Shown in pieces: positions 44,781 through 52,671 of a DNA stretch of 64,000 nt. A program made the translations under genes and the position numbers. The notes below the pieces were generated by a model. The model was not told the DNA's origin. It saw only the letters and a program-made list of their open reading frames with translations, and did no database searches. How positions within the stretch are numbered: position 1 is the stretch's first letter; every line of letters begins with the position of its first letter. Location: NCBI RefSeq assembly GCF_014490555.1, contig NZ_CP061032.1:248001-312000 (forward strand), in the 5' to 3' direction. The DNA is from Corynebacterium lujinxingii. GTDB taxonomy: Bacteria > Actinomycetota > Actinomycetes > Mycobacteriales > Mycobacteriaceae.

Positions 44781-45785
44781 ATGAGCACAACCGTGGTGCA
44801 ACAGGAAACCGCCACCACCGATGGCAGCCGCATCAACAACACCAACAGCACCGTGAAAAAGACCATCGCCCTGATTTTGGGCCTGCCGATAATCCTCGGC
44901 CTCATGCTGTGGGCGTTTCTTGCGCCCACCTTCGCCTCCGGCCCGGACGGGGTGCCGGTGGCAGTGGCGGGGCCGGAGCCGGTCGTTGAGAAGCTGCGTG
45001 CTCAGGCGGAGCAGCAGGAGGAGCACCCGGACTTCGTCGTGGTGAGCTCACAGGACGAGGCTGAAGATATGGTGCGAAACCGCGACGCGGTCGGCGCGAT
45101 CGCAATCGGGCAGGGCAGCGCCACGGTCTACACCGCTTCCGGTAACGGTGCACCGTACGTGCAGATGCTCAATGGCCTTGCCCAGAACATGCAGTCCTCC
45201 GGCATGCCGGTGGAGACCGAGGATCTCGCCCCCACGACCGAGGATGACCCGCAGGCCCAGGGCCTCGCGTTGCTCGGCCTGCCGCTCGCGTTCGGTGGCG
45301 TGATCTCCGGAATGCTTGCAACCGTGCTGCTTCGTGGCCGCAAGTGGTCGAAGGTCGCAGTCATCACGGGTGTGTCCATCCTCGGCGCGGGTGTTGCGGT
45401 TTGGATGCTGCACGGCATCTACGGCTCGCTCAGCGGCAGCGTGGGCATGGAGTGGCTGGCTATCGCTGCCGGCATCGCCGCAACCTCGTCGGTCACCGCC
45501 GGTCTTGGCGCACTTCTTGGCGTGCCGGGTGCTGGCCTCGGCGCGGTGCTGACCATCTTTGTGGCTAACCCGCTGGCCGGCCTGGCCACAGGCCCATGGC
45601 TGCTGCCGGCCGGCTGGTCCGCACTGGGCCAGCTCATGCCGATTGGTGCGACCGGCTACCTCGTGCGCTCGCTGAGCTTCTTCGACGGCGCGGACGCGCA
45701 GGGTTCCTGGATCGTCCTGTGCAGCTGGATCGTCGTTGGCCTGATTCTGCTGGCCTTCGACCGTTCGAAGGAGAAGACCGCGTAG
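44781..45785 (+). CDS. ABC-2/YhgE-like membrane protein, TetR-controlled
   Basis: 334 aa from ATG 44781 with GGAGG 6 bases upstream. One N-terminal helix (KKTIALILGLPIILGLMLWAFL), a ~130-residue extracytoplasmic domain, then five helices (starting ALLGLPLAFGGVISGMLATV). This is the layout of YhgE/Pip and ABC-2-type permease proteins. With a divergent TetR it resembles drug- or stress-induced efflux loci, but no ATPase partner is encoded nearby. Confidence 0.75.
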   Translation: MSTTVVQQETATTDGSRINNTNSTVKKTIALILGLPIILGLMLWAFLAPTFASGPDGVPVAVAGPEPVVEKLRAQAEQQEEHPDFVVVSSQDEAEDMVRNRDAVGAIAIGQGSATVYTASGNGAPYVQMLNGLAQNMQSSGMPVETEDLAPTTEDDPQAQGLALLGLPLAFGGVISGMLATVLLRGRKWSKVAVITGVSILGAGVAVWMLHGIYGSLSGSVGMEWLAIAAGIAATSSVTAGLGALLGVPGAGLGAVLTIFVANPLAGLATGPWLLPAGWSALGQLMPIGATGYLVRSLSFFDGADAQGSWIVLCSWIVVGLILLAFDRSKEKTA

Positions 45786-45798
45786 GTTGTCTCCACCC

Positions 45799-45831
45799 AA
45801 ACACCCGTCGAGCGTCGGCGGGTGTTTCTCA
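45799..45831 (+). terminator. Terminator after the YhgE-like gene
   Basis: AAACACCCG (45799–45807) pairs with CGGGTGTTT (45819–45827), a 9-bp stem with an 11-base loop and T-rich 3' end. It is symmetric in A/T flanks. Confidence 0.75.
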
Positions 45832-45853
45832 TGTCCTGTTAGATTCGGCGCAC

Positions 45854-46273
45854 ATGGCAACGACGACACAGCTCTATGTTTCTTTCCCCGGCAACGCACG
45901 CGAGGTGCTGGAGTTCTACCAATCCGTCTTCGGCGGCGATCTTGAGCTGCTCACCTACGGCGAACAGCTGGATCAAGGGGTGAAGTTCCCCTTCGACCCG
46001 CCGTGCGAGGCTATCGCCCACGCCACGCTTACCGGTCCGTTTTCCATTTCGGGCGGAGACGACCTCGAGCGCAATGAAACCAGCCTCAACCGGGGCGACT
46101 TCGGCTTCACCGCGTACGTGGAGACGCCGGAGGAAGGTGAGGCGCTCTACGCAACGCTTGCCGACGACGGCGGCAACGCCGTCATGCCCTTCGCCCTCGC
46201 GCCGTGGGGCGACCACTTCGGCGTGGTGGAGGACAAGTTCGGCATCCGCTGGAACGTGACCAAGCAGGGGTAG
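45854..46273 (+). CDS. VOC-family (glyoxalase/PhnB-like) protein
   Basis: 139 aa from ATG 45854. LYVSFPGNAREVLEFYQSVF, a second half ending WGDHFGVVEDKFGIRWNV and the length fit the PhnB subgroup of the vicinal-oxygen-chelate superfamily. Metal ligands are not obvious, so enzymatic activity is uncertain. The last 36 bases of the gene are repeated, 34 of 36 identical, at 48006–48041 on the far side of the AbiF/BrnTA block. Confidence 0.85.
   Translation: MATTTQLYVSFPGNAREVLEFYQSVFGGDLELLTYGEQLDQGVKFPFDPPCEAIAHATLTGPFSISGGDDLERNETSLNRGDFGFTAYVETPEEGEALYATLADDGGNAVMPFALAPWGDHFGVVEDKFGIRWNVTKQG
46238..46273 (+). repeat. Left copy of a 36-bp direct repeat (VOC gene 3' end)
   Basis: Matches 48006–48041 with two differences (A/G at base 7, T/C in the stop codon). 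The two copies bracket 1.7 kb containing abiF and the brnT/antitoxin remnants. This is the arrangement left by integration into a gene's 3' end, or by duplication of the VOC gene followed by insertion. Confidence 0.7.
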
Positions 46274-46304
46274 GGCTGCTGACCACGTTCGAGGACACAA
46301 AGGA

Positions 46305-47255
46305 CTAGTCGATAAGGGTGTTAGAGGGCATTTCCCCGTATCGCGCCGGTTGGGTGATTCCTTTCGCGAGCAACGGGTGGTTGTCCAATAGCGGCTCGAT
46401 TGTGTCTTCTAGCCAGTTGGTCGAAATGCCTGAACGGGTAGCGACGTCGTCAAGAGCAACAAGGATTTTGTAAACCGAGTGATCCGAGAAGTTGCGGTAA
46501 GTGCGCTTGATTCGTCTTGAAGTTTTCGGTTGTAGACCGGGAACATCAAGCACACGATGGTTCCATAGCTGAGCGCAGTGGGCTACTCGGTTACGTAAGT
46601 ATACGAATGACTTGACCTGGCCGGGCAGCAATTTGCGCGATGTATTCATCGAGTCTGCGATGTGGTCGAGTACGCCAGAGTCTCCGGAAGCCTCTATGAG
46701 ACGAGACAAGGTTCCAAATGAGAATGCCTCCACAGCAACCCATATCGGCATTCGGTCATAGGCTTCAGGCTTGTAAGTGCGACCTTGTTTGACGTCATCG
46801 CGGTAGTGAGCGACGAAAGCTTCTTTGCTGCGATCTAGGTTGGAAAGCGCGTGCTCTTCGACGCGTTCAGCGTCCTGTTGGGGCGATTGAGTAAACCCCT
46901 CACCGCGAGCGAACATTCCGGTTACCCCAACATGTCGACCATAGGCATAAGCGAACTTGGTGCGGAGAAGAATCTCCAGAGGGTGCAGCAGTTCATCACA
47001 AACGCTCGCAAGTTCTTGCTCGGAATCGTAAAGCGAACGAATATCGTCGAATGAAGTGCCTTCAAAGAATCGATTGTCGCCTTTTGCTGGGTCATGCTGC
47101 CAATGCCGAAAGAACCCAGAGAAACGGTAGTAATTGACCCTCGATAGGAACTCGCTTGCTGCGACGTTGTCATCTACGCGCATACCACGCTGGCTGAGTA
47201 GATCTACTTGTTGGTCGTAGCTCAGCCAATTTTTCGGCAACGGGCATGCCTCCAT
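46305..47255 (-). CDS. abiF: AbiF/AbiD-like abortive infection protein (Abi_2, HEPN RNase)
   Basis: 316 aa from ATG 47255 (MEACPLPKNWLSYDQQVDLL). Features of the Abi_2 family are visible: LSRVNYYRFSGFFRHW in the N-terminal half, the helical LHPLEILLRTKFAYAYGRHV, and a HEPN-type catalytic RxxxxH as RNRVAH (R221–H226) in VYLRNRVAHCAQLWNHRV. HEPN proteins of this type cut RNA in response to phage. Upstream on the same strand is a promoter and a hairpin RNA (47256–47325) like the structured RNAs known to precede abiF genes. The region is less GC-rich than the core genes, in keeping with a transferred defence locus. Confidence 0.87.
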   Translation of the reverse strand: MEACPLPKNWLSYDQQVDLLSQRGMRVDDNVAASEFLSRVNYYRFSGFFRHWQHDPAKGDNRFFEGTSFDDIRSLYDSEQELASVCDELLHPLEILLRTKFAYAYGRHVGVTGMFARGEGFTQSPQQDAERVEEHALSNLDRSKEAFVAHYRDDVKQGRTYKPEAYDRMPIWVAVEAFSFGTLSRLIEASGDSGVLDHIADSMNTSRKLLPGQVKSFVYLRNRVAHCAQLWNHRVLDVPGLQPKTSRRIKRTYRNFSDHSVYKILVALDDVATRSGISTNWLEDTIEPLLDNHPLLAKGITQPARYGEMPSNTLID

Positions 47256-47325
47256 AGAAAGAGAAAGGCCCCGGTCATTTGTGCATTGCCCGCAAAGGGA
47301 AAGAGGCCTGACCGGGGATCTATCG
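47256..47325 (-). ncRNA. Candidate abiF-associated structured RNA
   Basis: Reading the minus strand, a 9-bp perfect stem CCCCGGTCA/TGACCGGGG (47317–47309 with 47277–47269) closes a 31-base loop. Each stem arm is followed by GGCC and a pyrimidine-rich tract (GGCCTCTTTCCC and GGCCTTTCTCTTTC), so the element contains an imperfect direct repeat. It begins about 6 bases after a TATAGT −10 and ends at the abiF start. Structured RNAs upstream of abiF genes are known as a motif class. Whether this one acts as an antitoxin RNA, leader or terminator cannot be told from sequence. Confidence 0.55.
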
Positions 47326-47331
47326 CCACCA

Positions 47332-47361
47332 ACTATATACCACTGCGCCCCCGATTTGCAA
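47332..47361 (-). promoter_or_regulatory. Promoter of the abiF RNA/gene
   Basis: On the minus strand TTGCAA (47361–47356), 18-base spacer, TATAGT (47337–47332). The predicted start near 47325 places the hairpin at the very 5' end of the transcript. Confidence 0.6.
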
Positions 47362-47410
47362 CGGTGATCGTGCACGCTGTTCGGATTCTTACAGAATCAA
47401 CGGCGTATAC

Positions 47411-47656
47411 ATGCGAGTCCGACGCGGTCATACGCGTGGCTTGCTGGAATTCACGTCACACCTGACTCTTAGAGGGAGCCAAACATGGCTACTTAGCAAT
47501 CTGTTGTTGAATGGGCGGGAAGGCACGTGTCTGTCTTATGGGCAAACCGATGCTGGCCGGTATCTCTTCGTAGCTATGGCCGAAGCCGAAGACGGAAGGG
47601 CCTATATAGTGACTTCGCGTGACAAGACGGTGCAGGAAATCCGGCGGTTCCGATAA
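47411..47656 (+). pseudogene. brnT: BrnT-like toxin gene with disrupted 5' end
   Basis: The last ~55 codons read NGREGTCLSYGQTDAGRYLF then VAMAEAEDGRAYIVTSRDKT, clearly the C-terminal two thirds of a BrnT-family RNase toxin. The N-terminal part is not in this frame: a neighbouring frame carries ACWNSRHT, resembling the W-x-x-x-H start of such proteins, and ends in TGA. So the gene has a frameshift upstream of about 47470. The stop is 11 bases before the antitoxin start. Likely inactive. Confidence 0.65.
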
Positions 47657-47667
47657 AAGGGGTAACG

Positions 47668-47976
47668 ATGAACGAACAAAAACTGGAAGATATACGTTCC
47701 TACTACGACAACAACGACACATCTGCGCTCATGGAAGATGCCGAACGCGTGGATCTCGGCGATGTGGCCGACCCGGACGCCACAGTTGCATTCACGGTGA
47801 GCATGCCCAACCGTGTGCTCAGGGGCGCGCGTGAGATTGCGGCTGCTGAAGGTGTTTCTACCAATGATGTGCTTCGCAGATTTCTCGAAGCTGGAGCGAA
47901 TGCTCTGGTTGAGAGTGAAGCCTCAATCCCTGTGAGTAAGCTTCTCCGCCTCATCGACGAAGCTCGCGGAGCGTAA
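47668..47976 (+). CDS. brnA: BrnA/CopG-like antitoxin
   Basis: 102 aa from ATG 47668 with AAAAGGGG upstream. After an acidic linker comes a ribbon-helix-helix-like segment VAFTVSMPNRVLRGAREIAA followed by GVSTNDVLRRFLEAGANALV. Position right after the brnT remnant fits the usual toxin-then-antitoxin order. The frame is intact, so the antitoxin outlived its toxin. Confidence 0.75.
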   Translation: MNEQKLEDIRSYYDNNDTSALMEDAERVDLGDVADPDATVAFTVSMPNRVLRGAREIAAAEGVSTNDVLRRFLEAGANALVESEASIPVSKLLRLIDEARGA

Positions 47977-48005
47977 CGAGCCCCGCCTCAACCAGGGACT
48001 ACCTC

Positions 48006-48041
48006 TTCGGCGTCCGCTGGAACGTGACCAAGCAGGGGCAG
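48006..48041 (+). repeat. Right copy of the 36-bp direct repeat
   Basis: Counterpart of 46238–46273. In the frame of the VOC protein it reads FGVRWNVTKQG preceded by YL, as a second VOC C-terminus would, but the sequence further upstream diverges. It therefore marks the right edge of the inserted or duplicated block. Confidence 0.7.
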
Positions 48042-48071
48042 CCCAAGGCCTTCGAGCATTTCCTCCCGTGG

Positions 48072-48654
48072 CTAGACGCGCACGTCTGCGAACGAGAGCC
48101 TCTCCCGTGGGGCACCTGCGGCCTCCCACTCCGCGATTGCTTCGCGAACTTCCTCCAGAAAGGTCTCGCTGATTTCGGGCATCTCACCCGTCTCATAGAG
48201 CTCACGCTCGATCCGGGCTGCTGTGAAGACATAGAATTCGGGCCCCTCCTCGGGAAAACTCTGTATCAACGCAACGGCAAGTTGTGGGTTGATGTCCGTC
48301 TCCCAGGGTGTTTTCCTCCAGCCGTCTGGATCTTGAATGGTCCAGAGGTGTGCGTAGTAGTCGCGGTTGTGTCCCCGACGGCGTTTTTTCAATCTCTTCG
48401 AGGTATTCGCCCAGATGGATGTCGATGACGGACTTGAGGGCTGCTTTCTCGATGAATGCGCCTTCGAGTTGTTCGATCGCCGGCCCTGGAGGAATTCCCG
48501 CAGCTTCGTACTCTTCCATCTTGGACTGCAGCGAGTGCTTTACGTGTTCCTGCCACTCCTCCTGCATGTATTTGTATGTGGACTCGACTTCACTGTCGGG
48601 GACGTGGGGATTCCACGTTTTCATGACTTTTTCAACGTAGTCGCGCTCTATCAT
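48072..48654 (-). pseudogene. Hypothetical gene with a frameshift at an A6 run
   Basis: The 5' frame from ATG 48654 encodes MIERDYVEKVMKTWNPHV… down to HLGEYLEEIEK. The coding continues in another frame as KRRRGHNRDYYAHLWTIQDP … LSFADVRV, stopping at 48072. The switch lies at the run of six A on the minus strand (six T at about 48384–48389); removing one A gives a single ~193-codon frame. Either a real frameshift, programmed slippage or a sequencing error. Acidic soluble protein of unknown family. Confidence 0.55.
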
Positions 48655-48787
48655 TCCGAGGTCCTTTCTGCCAGCAATTGGCCGTCATGGGCAAGTACCT
48701 GGTGTGACATTACGCAGCGGGCCGACACGACAACTCAGACTTCGAACAAAATGGCGAATATTGTGTTTTGGTAAGGGCGGCACACGG
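48655..48787. other. Gap left of the IS element
   Basis: 133 bases without a gene. It should hold the promoter of the gene at 48072–48654. The last bases are the left target duplication of the IS (48788–48795). Confidence 0.4.
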
Positions 48788-48795
48788 GGGTGAAA

Positions 48796-50219
48796 GGTCA
48801 AGTCCCGTGTAGTGGTGTAGCCGTTTGTGCTTTCGGCTCGGTATGAAGTTGGGGGTTTTGTTAGGCGGTTAGCTGGTGGTGGTCGCCATGGTCGTCTCCT
48901 GGGTGGTGCATGAGGTGTTTGGTCTGTTCGAGTGCAGATAGTGACATGTAGCGTTTTTGCTGGATCCAATCGTCGTGTTGCTCGGCAAGGACGGCGCCAA
49001 CAAGCCGGATGATGGATTCGCGGTTCGGGAAGATACCCACAACGTCGGTGCGCCGGCGGATCTCACGGTTTAACCGCTCGGTGGGGTTATTGGACCACAC
49101 CTTCGTCCAGACTGGTTTCGGCGCTGCGGTAAACGCCAACACCTCATCGAGTGATTCCTCCAGATACGCCGCAACCTGGGGGAACTTCGGCTCCAACAAG
49201 TCAACGACTTCGCGGGCTTGTCCCCAGGTGGATTGAGCGTCGGGTTGCTGGAAGATCGTCTGGAACTTCGCTTAAGACCATCGGCCACTGGGTTTTCGGG
49301 ACTTTCTCGTAGAGGTTTTTCGCGAAATGGGTACGACACCGCTGCCACGACGCATCCGGCAGCACCTCAGATATCGCATGCTGAATGCCCTCATGAGCAT
49401 CACTGGTGATAAGGAAGACACCTCGAAGCCCGCGGGCTTTCAGGTCTTGGAAGAAGCCTTTCCACGACGCGTTGGATTCCGCGGTGGCGACGTGCATGCC
49501 GAGCATTTCGCGGTAGCCGTCGGCGTTGACCCCGGTAGCTAGCAGCACGGAGCATTTGACCACCCGGCCGCCTTCACGCACCTTGATCGTCAGCGCGTCG
49601 CACGACAGGTAGGCGTACCCGCCGGGATCCAGGGGGCGGTTTTTGAAGTCTGCGATCATCTCGTCGAGTTCTTCCGACATGCGCGAGACTTGCGATTTCG
49701 ACATGTTGGAAATCCCAAGGGTTGCCACCAGGTCGTTCATTCGGCGGGTGGAGACCCCTTTGAGATAGCACGTCGCGATCACAGTCGATAGTGCCCGTTC
49801 GGCTCGTGAGCGGCGCTCGAGTAGCCAGTCCGGGAAGAACGCGCCGTGGCGCAGCTTCGGCACTGCCACGTCGATCGTGCCGACACGGGTGTCGAGGTCG
49901 CGGTGGCGGTACCCGTTGCGGTGGTTGACCCGCTCGGTGGAAGCAACGCCGTACTCAGCCCCGCAGACGGTATCGGCCTGGGCGGAGAGGATCTGGTTGA
50001 TAAACCCTTGCAGCATCTGCCGCATCAAATCCGGGGAGGCTTGGGCGAGCAGATCATCCAGATAGGTTGTCGGGTCGATAGAATGCGGAGCAGCGGTCAT
50101 CGTCATGTGCTTTTCGGTGAGATGTGGTAGTTGAGTCGAAAGGTTACTGACGATGGCCGCCCTTGTATTTTCAAGGGCCCACCATCAGCAAGCGTTACAC
50201 CACACTAAGGGACGCAACC
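48796..50219 (-). mobile_element. IS256-family insertion sequence
   Basis: 1,424 bp. Imperfect terminal inverted repeats begin GGT…GTCCC…GTGGTGTA at both ends (48796–48820 and about 50195–50219). The element is flanked by an 8-bp direct duplication GGGTGAAA (48788–48795 and 50220–50227), which fits the 8–9 bp of the family and shows a simple insertion at this site. The single transposase gene is frameshifted. Confidence 0.93.
48861..50106 (-). pseudogene. IS256-family transposase, frameshifted
   Basis: From ATG 50106 (or 50100) the frame encodes 301 aa with the mutator-type DDE domain: GYAYLSCDALTIKV and LITSDAHEGIQHAI supply the two Asp. The remainder, from LLEPKFPQVAAYLEESLDEV to HHQLTA, lies in another frame and has the catalytic Glu in NPTERLNREIRRRTDV. 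One extra C (GG at 49262–49263 on the plus strand) shifts the frame after MVLSEV. Without frameshifting, the product lacks the Glu and is inactive. Confidence 0.92.
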
Positions 50220-50316
50220 GGGTGAAAGCGAGATCGCGCACCGAGATGCTCGAGGATTCATTGCAGCTAGTCGACTATTTCCGTGAAAATCTTCGCACAA
50301 CCAAATAGACCCGTGC

Positions 50317-50640
50317 TCATACGGCAGTGACCAAGCCAAGGAAGAATCCAATGGCGAGAATCGTCGTGAAAGGCGACTGACCATCTTGGATGAAGGTTTT
50401 TCGGCGCAATCTGTACGACAGGAACGAGATGGTGCCTATGGCTGCGAACCACTAGAACAACGTGACTACCGGTTACTTCACCAACTTTGCATGCTTCTCC
50501 TTCTTCGGTGTTGGTGGCGTAGTAGCGCTTGTTGGGGCCGATCATGGTCATGGCTAGGTTGTTTGGGGGCGAGGTTGTCGAAGTCACAGGCGCACCAAAA
50601 GTGCTCGTTAGAATCAATAGGATTTGATTGATGTCGAAAA
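50317..50640 (-). pseudogene. Remnant of a small membrane protein
   Basis: On the minus strand one frame reads FDINQILLILTSTFGAPVTS … NTEEGEACKVGEVTGSHVVL, and the coding then continues in a second frame as WFAAIGTISFLSYRLRRKTF, then a hydrophobic TILAIGFFLGLVTAV and a stop at 50319–50317. Two frames that each look coding and meet at about 50455 suggest a frameshifted gene. No start codon is clear. Function unknown. Confidence 0.35.
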
Positions 50641-50652
50641 TGAAGGCGACGC

Positions 50653-51603
50653 GTGGCGATGACGATTGACAACACCCCAACAATTGACCGGTTCCGTCCA
50701 ATTGTTCTACGGGCACTGAACAATGGCGAGGAACACGCTGTCAGGGACGTTTGCGAGATGGTCGCCAATCACATGGAGCTGCCCCAGGAGGTTCGCAGCG
50801 AGCGGATCGCCTCGGGTCAGCACCGTTACATTAACCGCATCCACTGGGCCTGTTCCGCTCTGACTCAAGCAGGGCTGCTCGAGCGGCCACGGCGTGGTCA
50901 CTACCGCATCACCGACGATGGCAAGGAGGTTGATCAGCGTTCTTTAAATGAATATTCCGAGAAGGACATGTTGGAATGGCGGGTGTGGCGGGCCTATCAG
51001 GAAGAGATCTCCCAGCGTCGTCGCGCAGACGATACTGTTCCTAGCATTAGCCCTAGTAGTGAAGATTTGGTTGACCCGGTCGAATCCCTCACCGCTGGTG
51101 AACGTACGTTTAACGCCCAGACGGAAACCAAACTGCGTAAAAGGCTCCAAGAGTCATCTCCGGAGTTCTTCGAGCGCGCGGTCATCGATGTGTTGTGGGC
51201 GATGGGCTACGGCGGTACGCACGGGGAGAAAAAGCACGTGGGTCGTACGCGCGATGGTGGCATCGATGGGGTCATCCGCCAAGATGCCCTGGGATTGACG
51301 AATATTTATATCCAAGCTAAGCGATACGCGGACTCAAACAAAGTCGGCGAGCCCGAAGTACGGAACTTTATCGGTTCACTCGATGCCAAAGGCGCGAACC
51401 TGGGTGTCTTCATCACAACCTCCTCGTTCCAGCCTGCAGCAGAAAAGACCGCAGCAGGCTACCGGCACGGCAAGATTGTGCTGATCGACGGCATCAAGCT
51501 CACTTCGTTGATGCTTTCCTACGGAGTAGCTGTACATAAGGCTCACGAATTCACGCTCTACGAAATCAACGACGACTTTTTCGAGGACGACGAACTGGCC
51601 TAA
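50653..51603 (+). CDS. mrr: Mrr-family type IV restriction endonuclease
   Basis: 316 aa from GTG 50653 (ATG 50659 also possible). The N-terminal winged-helix Mrr_N domain covers about residues 10–100. The C-terminal nuclease has VGRTRDGGIDGVI and IYIQAKRYADSNKVG, i.e. the D-(x)n-QxK form of the PD-(D/E)xK core, then NLGVFITTSSFQPAA. Such enzymes cut methylated DNA. It lies between the IS256 copy and an orphan IS end, so it may have been mobilised with them. Confidence 0.92.
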   Translation: MAMTIDNTPTIDRFRPIVLRALNNGEEHAVRDVCEMVANHMELPQEVRSERIASGQHRYINRIHWACSALTQAGLLERPRRGHYRITDDGKEVDQRSLNEYSEKDMLEWRVWRAYQEEISQRRRADDTVPSISPSSEDLVDPVESLTAGERTFNAQTETKLRKRLQESSPEFFERAVIDVLWAMGYGGTHGEKKHVGRTRDGGIDGVIRQDALGLTNIYIQAKRYADSNKVGEPEVRNFIGSLDAKGANLGVFITTSSFQPAAEKTAAGYRHGKIVLIDGIKLTSLMLSYGVAVHKAHEFTLYEINDDFFEDDELA

Positions 51604-52443
51604 TCCCAACTAGCAGCTACTGCTACATCAAACATGTAGTGGTGAAAACCGGTATCGGCCTCGAAGCCGGCACATATGCGTGCTGTGATCGTCAACCCCG
51701 CGTCCGGGAGTGCGGTAGCGGTCCGGTCGCGTTCGGACAGGTGATTGCCTGTTTTCATAAACAGGGCCCTTATGGGGCGGTCAGGTGACCTGTCGAGCGC
51801 TTGCCGAACAAATCCCACTAGCGAGAAAAAGAGGGTCCTTACAATCAGGAGTGCACGAGTTCTGGAGGGGTATACAAGCGAAGCCGGGCGGGCTAATTAC
51901 CTGCGATATCTTCGATAGGCGGGTCTGCTAAAAGGCCGAGCCTGCGAGGTACTTTGTCCTGGCAGACGAGTGACAATCACGCAGAGCGTCCGAGGCCTTG
52001 CGAGCCACTCGACGCGAGATCTGCTTACTGTTCTTCGCCACCGCCATCACCTTTTCATCTGCTCGACTGGCAACGCACGGATAGTGCGTGTTCGTGAGCT
52101 TTGACGTCGGGTCTTGTGGGGTAATGGCTTCGATCCTTCTTCGCCTGACCTGTGATCTACTCACGCCTGTATGAGACTCGGCAGAAAAAGGACTTCCTAC
52201 GCGTCAAGGATGTAGAAAGTGGGACTTCTGGGACTGTTTATGGGACCCGCAACAGAGAGGAACGCACCATAGCATTTCCCTCCGTCTGCCGTGCCCTACA
52301 CCACTACACGGGACTTGACCCGGGCGACCAGTAATGGCGCATGTATAACGAAAACGGCGAGGACTGTTTTCTCAGTGAACGGCCACAGTTCGACGTGGTA
52401 GCGACGGTAGCTAACCCGAACGCTACGAGCAGTAGAGGTGGGA
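51604..52443. other. 840-bp region without a supported gene
   Basis: Several short frames exist but none has a recognisable family, a good ribosome site or consistent codon use. A minus frame at 51818–51600 (TARICAGFEADTGFHHYMF) and one at 52164–51928 are the best candidates for small or decayed genes. The region looks like scar DNA between mobile elements and includes the orphan IS end at 52296. Confidence 0.4.
52296..52320 (-). repeat. Orphan IS256-type terminal repeat
   Basis: 25 bases identical, in inverted orientation, to the left end of the IS at 48796–48820. Identity stops abruptly inward and no transposase lies behind it, so it is a remnant end of a related element. Together the two ends bracket 3.5 kb containing the IS and mrr. 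Confidence 0.85.
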
Positions 52444-52671
52444 ATGACAGGCAACATCGAGCCATGGGTCACAATGAAAGACGTTCAAGAACACTTGGGA
52501 GCACGCTGTGAGACGATTGCCCGGTGGGTTGGAAAACGAAACATGTCTGCTTACAAAGTAGGCAGACAACTGAAAATCAAACTAAGCGATATAGACGAAT
52601 GGGTGCGCTCCGGCGGTGCAGCCGATGACGAGCACCTCACTGGACGCGGCGAAAGGAATCTGCATGCCTGA
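52444..52671 (+). CDS. Excisionase-like HTH protein before the type III R-M genes
   Basis: 75 aa from ATG 52444 with AGAGG upstream (GTG 52438 possible). One HTH_17-type domain: WVTMKDVQEHLGARCETIAR, then WVGKRNMSAYKVGRQLKIKL and DIDEWVRSGG. Such small proteins often precede adenine methyltransferase genes and probably regulate them. It overlaps the mod start by 8 bases. Confidence 0.8.
   Translation: MTGNIEPWVTMKDVQEHLGARCETIARWVGKRNMSAYKVGRQLKIKLSDIDEWVRSGGAADDEHLTGRGERNLHA

Noticed and set aside
47256..47325. Could the two GGCC-pyrimidine repeats at abiF be a degenerate CRISPR array?
   Set aside because: Only two imperfect repeats, no spacer of regular length and no cas genes nearby; a folded leader RNA explains them better.
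51600..51818. 72-codon minus frame as a possible transposase fragment
   Set aside because: No recognisable transposase motif, no inverted repeats around it, and the start lacks a ribosome site.
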